This document shows, in pieces, positions 1 to 12,000 of a stretch of DNA of 64,000 bases. The translations under genes and the position numbers were made by a program. The notes beneath the pieces were generated by a model. The model saw nothing but the letters and a program-made list of their open reading frames with translations, ran no database searches and was not told the DNA's origin. The stretch's first letter is position 1; each line of letters begins with the position of its first letter. Source of the stretch: Chloroflexota bacterium (GTDB taxonomy: Bacteria; Chloroflexota; UBA11872); assembly GCA_026707585.1 (NCBI GenBank), contig JAPOWQ010000041.1, forward strand, positions 1 to 64,000. The letters are read 5' to 3'.

Positions 1-3000
1 GCGCCGTCCCGTTCGAGGTCGCGTAGGCGACGGTCAGGTCCGCCGTCGGCAGCACGCCGCTCGGCGTGAGGGAGACCATGTAGTTGGTCGTCGCGTCGCC
101 CTCGTCCACCGTCGTCGGGCCGGAGAGGCTGATGGTGATCGCGTCGCTCTCAGCGATCGTCGCCTGGGCACTGTCCTCCTCGCTCTTTAAGAACACTTGC
201 GTGGAGGGCAGCGTCGTGGTGATGGCGCCCAGGGTCACTGTGAAGCTCTCCGCGCCCTCCGACAGCGCGTCGTCCTCCACCCCGATCGTGATCGTCTGCG
301 TCGCGCCGGCCGCACTGTTGGCCGCGAACGTCACCGTCCCCGACGTGGCGGACAGGTCCGTCCCTTCAGCCGCGTCCGTCCCCAGCGGCGCCGACCACGC
401 CACCTGCACTTGCGCCGCCACCGCGTCCGACAACGTCACCGTGAATTCCGCGTTCCCGCCCTCGCTCACGCTCGCCGCCGGACCGCTGATGCTTAGGTCC
501 GTGCTGTCCTCGTCGTTGGGATCCTCGCTGGAGGTCCCGTTGTGGTCCTTGAGGGTGATCGTGGCCGAACTGACGGTCAGACCCTCGACGGTGGTGGTCC
601 CGGGGATGACGATGGTCTCGTGCCCCTCGACCACTTTGTCGTCCGTGGGGGTGATGGTGATCGAGCCGCTGCCGCTCGCCGCGTTCGCCGGGATCGTGAT
701 GCTCGCCAGCGCCCCCGCCGTGTAGTCCGTCCCCTTCGTCGCCGACCCGCTCAGCGTCCCGATCGTCACCACCGTCGCCTCGGTTCGCGTGCCGCCGTTC
801 AGCGTGGCCTTGACCGTGACCGTCGTGGCCGCCTCGTCCTCCTCGAGGGTGTCCGGATCCACGCTCAGGGCGATGCCCGTGAGGGCGTCGTCATCCGTGA
901 TGGTGGTAGTGACGCTCTTGGCCGTCCCCAGGCTCGGCGCGGGGCCGCCGCCGCCCGTGGGGCTGTCGAGGGAGACGGTGAAGGTCTCATCCGGCTCCTC
1001 CAGCGTGTCCTCGGTGGTTTGGACGGTGAAGGTCTGCGAGCCGGCGGCCGTCTGGGTGAAGGTGAGCGTGCCCGAAGGCGAGTCGTAGTCTTCACCCGCC
1101 TCGGCGGTGCCGTCCTGACCGGAGTAATCCACCGTCAGGTCCGCCGTCGGGGTCACGCCCGCCGGACTCAGCGACACCGTATAGACGGTGGTGGCGTCGC
1201 CCTCGTCCACCGTCGAGGGACCGCTCAGCGTCACCGTGATCGGGTCGCTCTGGGCAATGATCACGTCCGCGATCAACGAGCCTGCTTTGGGCCACACAAA
1301 GTCGCTGACCGTCGAGGTGACCGTCCCCAACTCCACGGTGAAGTTCTCCGCCGTCTCCGACAGGGCGTCATCCGTCATTCCGACGGTGAAGGTCTGGGTG
1401 GCGCCGGCCGCCGATCCCGACGGGAACGTGACGGAGCCGGTGGAAGCCGAGTAATCCGCCGCGACGGCGGTGTTCGGTCTTGCCGACCAAGCCACGCTGA
1501 CGTTTTCGGCGATGGCCGCCGAAAGGGTGACTGTGAACTCGGCGTTGGAGCCCTCCGCCACCTCTGCGCTCGGCCCGCTGATGCTCAGGTCCGCGGAGCT
1601 GCTGTTAATGATCGTGACGGTCGCCGGAAATACGTTGATGCCCTCGACCGCCGCGTTCACCAACACGGTTTCGTCGCCCTCCACCACGGCGTCACTGGTT
1701 GGCGTGAAGGTGAAGGTGGTGATGCCATACAGCTGATTTGCAGGGATGGTCAGCGTCCCGGTGGCCGCCGAGTAGTCACCGTCGGCCAGCGTGGCCGTGC
1801 CGTCGGCCAGCGACAGGTTGATCACGAGGTCGGCGGACGCCGCACCCATCCCGATCAACGAGGCCGTCACGCTCAGCACGGTAGCCCCGGCGTCCTCCCG
1901 CACCCGGCTGGGGCTCACGGTTAGTCTGATGCCTCGGCGCCCGGAGTCGTCATCCAGAATCGTGAGATCCGCCGGATGGACCGTGAGCGGAGCCGCCGTT
2001 CCGGTGACGTTCAAGGTCTCATCGGGCTCGGACTTGTCGTCGCCCTTGACGGTCACGTTGAGATTCCCGGACCCGCTCGATTCGCCCGCAGGAATGGTCA
2101 CCGTCGCCGTGGCTGCGGAATAGTCCTCGCTCTTTGCGGTGCCGTCCGCCAGGGATATGGCCACAGTCACCGGACCCGGCAGCGTCCGGTCGCCGTCCAG
2201 GGTGGCCGTGACCGTGACATCGGTGGCGGCATCGGAGTCGCCCTCACGCAGGACCGACGGACTGACGCTCAGCGTGATGCTCGACGGCGGATCGTCGTTG
2301 TCGGTGAGGGTGATGGCGGGCTCGTCCGAGGTACTCAGGCCTCCGCCGGCTGCGCTGGTGAAGACGATGGTCTCGTCATCCTCCACCACGCTGTCATCCA
2401 CCGGCGTCACCGTCAGCGTCCCGCTGGCGCTGGCGCCATTGGCGGGGATGGTCAAGAGCAAGTAGTGCCCGCTGATGGTGTAGTCCTCCGTCGCCTGCGT
2501 GGTGCCCCTCGCGGAATTCGGGTAAACGACAATGTCGACGTCATTGCTCGCAAACCGCTTGTTGCCGTCGATCGTGGCGGTGAAGCTGATCTGCGTGGCC
2601 CCGTCGCCTTCGCCCACGGTGGTGGGAGTCGCCGTCAAGGTGTAGGAGTCGGGGTATTCGGGCGCGTCGGTGAAATTGTCGGTGATGGTCGTGGTCTTGG
2701 TCCCATCCCGGATCACCGGAGTCTCCCCACCGCCGCCCTGAGCGTTGGAGAGGGAGACAGTGAAGTCTTCGGCGGGCTCGAACTTGCTGTCAGCCGTGGT
2801 GCTGACCGTCACCGTCTTGGTGTCGTCGGTGGGCAGGAAGGTGACGGTGGAGTCCACCGCCGTGTAGTCCTGTCCGGCGGCAGCCAGGTCGCCGTCGGCG
2901 CCGGTCTTGAACCGCACTGTGACGTTGGTGGTGCGGCTGCCTTCCAGCTTGAGGGTGTATGTGGCGTCCGATCCTTCGGTCACCGACTCCGGGGCCGTCT

Positions 3001-6000
3001 GGAAGGAGATCACCGGCGCCTCGTTGTCGGTGATGGTGATGTCCGCCGCCGTCACCGGTCGGGCGCCCGACTGACCGGAGACCGCGATGGCCTCGTCGCC
3101 CTCCAACTCCGCGTCGTCAACGGGGGTGATCGTCAACGTGCCGTCGGCGGTGGTTTCGCCTTTCGGGATGGTGATGCTGGCCAGCGCCGAGGCTGTGTAG
3201 TCCGCCGGATCCGTCGCGGTCCCGCCCAACGTGAGGTTGACGGTAGTGGACGTGTCGCGGGCGTCGCTCATGGTCGCCGTCACCGTGACTTCGGTGGCGG
3301 CGGCGCCTTCAGATATGGAGGCGGGGTCCACGCCGAGGGTGATGCTCTCAGGGTTGCCGATGGTGACCACGGCATCGCTGACAGCCGCGCCGGGAGCGGT
3401 CCCCGACAGAATGACGGACTCGTTGCCTTCGTCCTCATTGTCGGTGTTGACGGTGAAGGTCAGGGTGAACGTTGTGCTGGTTTCGCCCGGCGCGATACGC
3501 GGGGCAGTGCTGAATGTCCAGATCGTGTAGTCGATCCCGTCCGTGGCGGTGCCGCCACCCACTGACAACTCAATCGTGTGGTCGCCCTCCGTTCCGTCCC
3601 GAGTCGCCGTGAGGGTGACCTGCTCGGCGAGTTGCCCTTCCTGGATGTACTCGGGGTTCACGCTCAGCGTGATATAGGCGGGTTCGTCGCTGGCGGCGAT
3701 GGTGGCGGTGGCGCTGGACGCCGCCGAGTCGAGGGACACCGAATCCGACAGGTCACCGCCCACCGCGCCAAGGGTGACGGTGAATGTCTCGGCGTCCTCC
3801 GCATCGGTGTCGTCGGTGATGGGGATGCTGATGGTCTGGGTGGAGCCGGCGGCGGAGCCAGCCGCGAAGGTCACGGTGCCGGAGGTAGCGCCCAGATCGG
3901 CCGCCGTGGCCGTGTCGGTGCTCAGGGGTGCCGACCATGCCACCGTGGTCTCTTTCGCCACTGCTGCCGACAGCGTCACCGTGAAGTCGGCGTTCGCTCC
4001 CTCGGCCACCTCGTCGGACGGGCCGGTGATGCCCACCGTTGCGGTGTCGTTGTCGGTGAGGTTTATGGAGGCCGGACGAATCAGCAGGCCGGTGGCGGTG
4101 CCATTCAAGTCGACGGTGGCGCTGCCGTTGACGACGATGGTCTCGTCGCCCTCCACCACCGCGTCCTCCACGGGCGTGATGCTCAAGGAGGCGGAGCCGG
4201 TGGCGGTGGACGCCGGAATGGTCACATTGGCGATGGCGGCGGTGTAGTCATCCGTGCCGGTCGCCGTCCCGCCGAGGGAGACCGTCACCGTGGTTGGGTC
4301 GTCGAAGGTGGTGCAGCAGTCCAGGTCCACCTCGACGGTGAAGCTGGTGGCGGCGTCACCCTCGCCAACGCCGCTGTCGGGCGTCACCGTGAGGGTCGCG
4401 CCGTAGAGGGGTCCGGCGGCGTCCACGATGCCCGTGGTCGCCATGCTGGCGCCGAGGGTGGGCGCGAGGCCGCCGCCGCCCCAGGGGCTGGACAGCAGCA
4501 AGCGGAAGTACTCGACGACCTCCTTGGTGCTGTCGGTCAGGATGGGCACCCGCACCCGCTTGCTGGTCTCGCCGGGCACGAAGGTCAGCGTGCCGGACTG
4601 GGGCGTGAAGTCGTCGCCGGAGGTGGCCAGGGCCAGCGGGGCGAGCGCGCTGTAGGTCTGGTAGTTCACCGTCAGATTGGCGGTGGGCGCCCGGCTCAGC
4701 GACACCATGAAGTCGGCGTTCCCGCCCTCGACGACCGTCTCCGGGCCTTCGACCGAGACCATCATGGCCCGGTCTCTGATGGTGGTGGTGGCCGTGGCGG
4801 TGCCCAGTAGGGCCGGGGTGATGTTGGTGCCGCCCGCGAAATACATCTCCGGGTCGGAGAGCGTCAGGCTGAACGTCTCGTCGGTCTCGTCCAGATTGTC
4901 CGCCGTGATGGGCACCAAGATCTCCCAATCCGAATTCCGCCGCCGGATTTCCTCCATGGTGGGAGTAGTGGAAGCGCCGGGAACGGGCATCTCCAGCCTG
5001 CCGGAAACGGCGATGTAGTCCGTTCCCGCCTCGGCGGTGCCGTCGGATGTGGTGTAGCTCACCCTGGCCCCGAAGGAGGAGTGGAGATCGACGTTCCGCG
5101 TCACGATGAATCGAGCCATGGTCCCTTCGTCCACGAACTCGGGACCGCTGATGGAGAAGGTCAGGGGGGTCGATTTGATGGTGGTGGTGACCGACGAGTC
5201 CCCCAGCACCACGGGCGTCGCGCCCCCGCCCCGGAGATTGGATAGGGAAAGCGTGAACGTCTCATCCGCGTCCCCCTTGGAGTCGTTGACGAGATAGACG
5301 AACACGGTGTAGAAGGTCACACCGAAATCGTTGACGTTGTACTGGGTCTCCCGGCTCGGGCCTATGGTCAGGGTCTGGGACACCCGCGAGTAGTCGCCCG
5401 TCTGGCCGCCGATGCAGTCGTTGAGGCGGCCGTCGCAACCCGTAGCGGTCCCGTCGGAGGTGGAGACGTCCACCCGAACGTCGGCGTCGACCGGCCCGGA
5501 GAGAATGACGTGGTAGACGGCAAAGTCACCGTCCCGCAGGTGGGCGAAGGCCCGCGGGCCCATCAGGGTCACCGTCACGAACTTGCCGGCGGCGATGGTG
5601 ACGTCGTCGCCGGACATGGCCGAATCCACCGATACCCGGGAGCCAAGGTCACTGATGACGCTCCCGAGCGTCACGGTGAAGGCCTCCTGTCGCTCCTCAA
5701 TCCCATCGTCGGCGATAGCCAAGGAGATCGTCTCGACGGCGCCGGCGGCCGATCCCGCCGGGAAGACGACGCTGCCGGAGTCCGGGGCGTAATCGTCGGC
5801 GGAGGCGGGGGCCACGGCCGTGGAGCCGGCCGACCAGGTCACCACGACCTGGGAGGCCACCGCGTGGGACAGGGTGACGGTGAAGTCGGCGGTGTCGCCC
5901 TCGGCGACCACGAATTTGCCGGCCTCGGTGGCCAGACCGGTCGGGCGGGTGATGCCTACCGTCGCGGTGTCGTCGTCGGTGATAGTGATGGTGGCCGGCG

Positions 6001-9000
6001 TCACGTCCAGCCCGGCGGCCGCGCCTTGCAGCAGGATGGTCTCGTCACCCTCCACCACCTGGTCGTCCGCCGGCGTCACCGTGAAGCTGGCCGTCCCGCT
6101 GGACTGGCCTGACGTAATGGTGATGTCCCCCAGCGTGGTCGCGGTGTAGTCACCCGAGCTTCCCGCCGTGGCGGAGCCGCCCAGGGTGAACGCGACAGTG
6201 ACGTTGTGGGCCAGCGTGCCCCCCTCCAAAGTGGCAGTCACGTTAACGGTCCCAGCCGAGTCAGCCTCCCCGAGAGAGGTCTTGTCCACGCTGAGGACCA
6301 CGGACGAAGGGTCGCCGTCGTCGTCCACGATGGTGGTATTGACGAACTGCGTGGTGCTCAGGAGAGGGGTGGGACCGCCGCCGCCCTGCGGATTGGACAT
6401 CCTGAATTCGTAGTAGCGGTTGGCCTCGTCGTCCTCGTCCTCGGAGGTGACCACGGTGACCGTGGCGGATGTCTGCCCCGCGGGAATCGTCACGGTTCCC
6501 TTGGCGTTCGTGTAGTCGGTGCCCGCCGTTGCGGTCTTGTCCGAGGTGGCGTAGTCCACCGTGATGGGCTGGGTTGATGCCGCGCTGTCGAGCGAGATGG
6601 TGTAGGTGGCCGAGTCGCCCTCCGTGACCCGGGCATCGCCGGTCACGCTCACCGTCACCGGGTCGCTCTCGGCGATATCGGCACTGGCCGTTCCCCGGCC
6701 CTCGGCGATGGATATCTGCGAGGCGGCCCTGCCCGTCACGCCACCCAGGATCAGGGAGAACGACTCCGACGTCTCGGGCGCCAGATCGTCGATAACCGGG
6801 ACGTTGATCGGCATGGTGGCGTTTTCCGACGATCCGGCGGGGAAGGTGACCGTGCCTCCCAAAGCAACGACGTCCGCGCTCAATGAGGCCGTGCCGCCGG
6901 GCGACGTCCCCCAGATCACGGACAGGGGCGCCGCGATCCCCCGGCTGAGCGTCACGGTGAATACGGCGTCCTGGCCCTCGTCCACCGTGCCGGGCGGCCC
7001 GCTGATGGAGACGACGCCCCGGTCGTTGTCCGTCAGGGTGAGGTAGGCAACCTCCACCCACTCCTCGTCGGGCCGTATCGAAACACCGTCGGTCCAAACC
7101 GGGAAGAACCTGATCTTCTCGTCGCCTTCCACCAGGGAGTCCTGGATGCCGGTGAACAGGAACGTGACAGAGCCGGCCTTCTGTCCGGCCGGAATGGTCA
7201 GCTGCTGCGCGTTGGTGTTGACCGTATAGTCGCTCCCCTCACGCGCGTCGTGATCGATGTCAGCCCTGATCTCTGGAATAACGGTGTCGGAGCTCCTGGC
7301 CGGGCCGATCAGCGTTGCGGTGACCGTCACCCGGCCCCCGCCGTCCGCGGTGGGCGTCGCCGACTCGGTGATGGAGCCCGGCGACACGCTAAGCCGTATG
7401 TCGGGCCCCTGTTCCAGGGTCACGGTGTAGGTGGGCGACTCGGCGCCGGCCAGGTCCAGCACCTTGAAGGTGAAGGACGACCCGATCTCGAAGCGCCAGC
7501 CGTCGGGTTGCGGCACGTATTTCAGCTTGCCGAGATCGTCGACGGCGACCAGCTGACCCGCGGTGGCCGCGACGCCGTCAAACCGCAGCACTCCCTGCCT
7601 CCGGTCATAGCGATCTCGGTCGACGACCGGCAGCGTGACGATCTTCACCTTGCTGAGCTCGTCTCCCTCGTCCGGATCGCTGAAGCCAAAGTCGCTCTCG
7701 CTGAAGGTCAACTCACTGTGCCGGTGGATTCTCTTGGTGAAGCTCGCCGAGGTGGGAGCGGTGTTGGCCAGCGTCGTCACCGTTTGGGCGGTTGGCGGCC
7801 CCGTCTCCCCATCCATATTGATGGCCACGAGCCTGACGGTGTAGGCGGTGCTGGGAGCCAGGCCGGTCAGCGTGACGGTAGTCCCGGAATCGATGGCTGC
7901 AAACCCAAAGACATTTGGTTCGGAATTCTTCGCGTAGCTCAACAAGTAGCGCTTGATAGGCGAGGTGCTGGCGGTATCGGGGGGAGTTACGGTCACCAGC
8001 ATCGTGGTGGGCCCGACCTCCGAGAGGGAGAAGGTCACCGCTGGCGGCTTCCCTTCGTTCACATTGGTCACCTCGATGTCGACGGTTATGGATATGTCGA
8101 CGGAGGTGTCGGCGCCTCCCTGGAGGTCGCTACCGTCGCTCACGTCTACCTGCACCTGGTAGGCGTTCTTGGTCGCCTCGTAATCGAGATTGGTCCCGGC
8201 AGCTACGGAAATCTGGCCGCTCCCGGAGTCGATGGCGAAGGAGGAGGCGTCGGCCCCGCTCAGGCTGTAGGTCAGGGTGTCGTCCGTGTCCGAGTCGGAG
8301 GCCGTCACCGCGGCCCCAATCGCGGTCCCACTGGGGGAGTTCTCCGGCACCTCCCGGCTCAGCGGGCCGGCATCCGCGAAATAGGGGGGGAGATTGGCGG
8401 CGACGACAAGGGTGAGGGTGTAGGCATTCGCGGATACCCGACCCGACTGGTCGACGACCTTGAACTCCGCGGCGCCCGACTCGCCGAAGTCGTCATCCGG
8501 AATGAAGACCAGATTGCCCAGGTCACTGGCCGCGATGAGCTGATCCGAGTCGATGATCGAGCCCAGGGTGCCGTCCGACTGCTTCAGCTTGAAGACGCCG
8601 CCATCCATTGGAAGCATTCTGACGACTCCCAGGCCCACAGGCACTGGATGCTCGCTGGTGAACTTGACGTGGGCCAGGGTTTCTTCGGTCTTTTCGGAGG
8701 AGAACTGAAAGTCGTGTTGGCGAAAGGCGGCGTTCTCACCCTCCTTGAAGTACTTGGTGAAATCGGCGGACGACGGCCGGTAGTCCGTGGTGGCGGCGGT
8801 GAAGGTCGCCGCGGGGCTCTTCCCCTCGGCGTTGCTGGCCGTGAGGGTCAGCTCATAGCTGGCCCCGGGCTCCAGGGAACTGACGCTGATGGAGTAGGTC
8901 GTGCCGTCCGAAGTCTTTTGGGTTGTCGCGGTGCCATCGGGGGCCTCGGACTTGAGCTCGAATTCGGTGATGGCAGGGCGCCCGCTGTTGACCGGGGCTT

Positions 9001-12000
9001 CCCACGTGACGGTGAAACCGGTGTCGGAAATGTCTGTGACCTTCGGGTTCACCGGAGCAAGCGGAGGCTCGTTCACGTCCGTCACGTCGATGGTGAGGTT
9101 GACCGCGGCGGCCGCTCCGTTGACCGTCCAGTTCACCTTGCCGGTGTAGGAGGACTTGGCCTCGTGGTCCAGCGTGGCGCCTTCCGCCACGCTGATCTGG
9201 CCGGTGGCGGAGTCGATCTCGAACGCGCCCGAGGTCGCCGCCTCGCCGGTCAGGGTGTAGGTCAGCGTCTCCGTGCCGTAGGGAGTTCCCGTCACGGGGT
9301 CGCCCACGTCCGTGTCGGCGGCGGAGTTCTCGGCGACGCTCCGCGTTACGTTCGCAAAGCCACCAACCGAGATGACCTGGAAGACGTATCCGCCGTACCC
9401 GTCATGTGCGCCGTAGGTGACATTGGCAGCGCCTGTAATTGGGTTGAGGAGATGGATCCTCAGATTCTTGATTGGATTTCCGTCTTCTTCGCCATCTTCT
9501 ATGGTGGCGGTGACGATGCCGGCAGGCGTGGACGACGCCTTATACGTCAGCGTGTCGCCGTTGGGATCGGTGAACTCGTCGTCGATTCTTTGAACGGAGT
9601 CGCTGCCGCCCAACTCCAGGATATAGGTGGGATTGAGGCTGCCCGCCGCTAGCCGCGGCGGCGTGTTGGTGGTGCGATTGAAGAACGTCCATTCGGGGTA
9701 GCGCTCACCCGAATACTTCACTCGCATATCGACTTTGTAATTCGCGCCGGCTACCAGGCCGGTCAGTGACGTGCGGCGTGAGTCCTCGGACATGTAGGCA
9801 TAGGTAAACAGGCCGGTACCGAATTTCGTGTAGCGCAGCTCGTATTGTTCAATGGTCAGGTCGGTCTCCCCGGAACTGTTCTGGGACATGTCCGGGGGGT
9901 TCCAGGCCACGTTGAGGCCCGGGGCCGCCGGCTCGCTGTACGGCTTTCGCTCGACCGAGAGATTGCGGATATTCGGCCGCCGGTGGTCGATGTCTTCACT
10001 CTGGCCCGTCACACCCCCACTCCGACTCCTCACAGATCTTCCGTCCTCCGAGGGGGCTGCCTGCACGGTGAAGACGAAGCTGAGAGCGTCCTTGACGCCG
10101 GCCTCGTCCGTGGCCGTATAGGTCAAGGCGTACCGGCCAGACGTCACGATCCCAGACAGGGTGCGAGTGTCCGGGTCGAACGACAGTCCTCGGGGCAGAC
10201 CGGTGAGGCTGTAGGTGAACTCGCCGTCGCCGCCCTCGGCCGCGGGCAGCGTCACACCGTCGATTCGCCCGGGCCTCTCAAGGACCATGCGGCTGATCAC
10301 AAAGGGGAAGAAGCGTGTGCCGGTCGCCGGTGTCGCGATGGGCTCCAGAACGTCGGTGACATCGATGGTCACGTCTACGGTGGCGTCCACGGCGGTGTCG
10401 GCGCCGCCCTGAGCGTCCTTGCCGTCGCTGACGTTGACCGTTACGGAGTAGCTAGTCTCCGTTTCATAGTCGAGGTTTGCACCCTGGCCAACTTTGATTT
10501 GGCCGTCGCCGTCCACGGTGAATGAACCGGCGTCGGCGCCCGTCAGGGTGTAGGTGAGGGTGTCGCCGTCCGGGTCGGTGGCGGATACCGCAGCGCCCAC
10601 TGGAGTGTCCGCGGACCTGTTCTCGGCGACGGACCGGGTTAGTGGCCCGGCCCCATCGTCAAAGGTCGGAGGGGAATTGGCGGCAGCGTCGGTCAGGGTG
10701 ACAGCGACAGTGGCGGCGCTTTGATCCCCGACGGCGCCGCTGACCAGGATCGTCTCGTCGCCCTCGACCGCCTCGTCTGCCACCGGAGTAATGACGAAAG
10801 TTGCCGAACCGCTGGCGGCGTCGGCCGGGATCGTGATGCTCGTCAGCGCCGTCGCCGTGTAGTCCGTCCCCGATGTCGCCGTTCCGCTTAAGGCCCCGAT
10901 CGCCACCACCGTCGCTGTCGGCAGCGTCCTGCCGTCGCTCAGCGTCGCCGTTACCGTCACGGTGGTCGGAGCGTCGTCCTCGACCAGGCTCGACGGACTC
11001 GCGCTCAGCTCGATCCCTGTAGCCGCGTCGTCGTCGTCGGTGATCGTCGTGCTCACCGACGACTCGCCCAGGGAAGGCGCCGCCCCCCCGCCGCCGGCGG
11101 GACTCGAGAGCGTCACGCTGAACGTCTCACCCGTGCCCTCGTCCACGTCGTCCGCCGCCGTCTGCACCGCGAAGGTCTTGTCTGCGTGGTCGGCCTGGGT
11201 GAAGGTCAGGGTTCCCGACACCGACGTGTAATCGCTGCCGGCGGTGGCCGTGCCGCCGGCGGTGGCATAGCTCACGGTCAGGTCTTCGGTCGGGACCACT
11301 CCGGCGGGAGAAAGGGAGACGGTGTAACTGGCGGTTGCGTCGCCCTCGTCCACCGAGGTCGGTCCGGCGATTTTCGCCGTGATTGGGTCGCTCGCCCCAA
11401 TCGTCGCCGTGGCGCTGGACGCACCGCTCTTTAATGAGGGTTGCGGCGCAAGCGTCGACGCGATCGTCCCCAACGTCACCGTGAACGTCTCGGCGGTCTC
11501 GGAGAGCTGGTCGTCCGTCGCCGTGATCGTGATGTCCTGCGTCGCCCCCGCCGCCGAGTTCGCCGCAAACGTCACAGTCCCCGTTGTCGCGCCCAGGTCG
11601 GATTCCTCAGCCGCGTCCGTACCGAGCGGCGCGCTCCACGCCACCGTCACGTCTTCCGTCACCGCCTGCGACAGCGTCACCGTGAACACGGCGACCCCGC
11701 CCTCCGCCACCTCGGCCGCCGGACCCGCAATGCTCAGCTCCGGGGTGGGTGCGGGCGTGGGTTCCGTGGCCGGTTCGACCTCGAACCGCAAGGCGAGGTG
11801 TGGCCCGCAACCCACGCCGTTGCACGCCTCGACCCGCACCACCCATTCGCCAAAGTCATCGACGGTGATGTTCGCGTCGGAGGCCTGCACCTCCACACCC
11901 GTGTTCAGCACGTTGCCCTCGCCGGCCGCCCGCCAGCGGACCAGGTACTGGCTGGCTCCGTCGACGTCGTCCCAGTCCACGGACACGTCCAGCGAGCCGG

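Noticed and set aside
542-4810. Long plus-strand frames (542-1924, 1976-3565, 3578-4810)
   Set aside because: They are antisense shadows of Calx-beta repeats, with Arg/Gly-rich composition and no recognisable domain.
7250-9652. 800-codon open frame on the plus strand
   Set aside because: It is antisense to the giant minus-strand gene, Gly/Arg/Val-rich with no domain, and arises from the codon usage of the repeats. The minus-strand frame shows clear cadherin and FnIII sequence.
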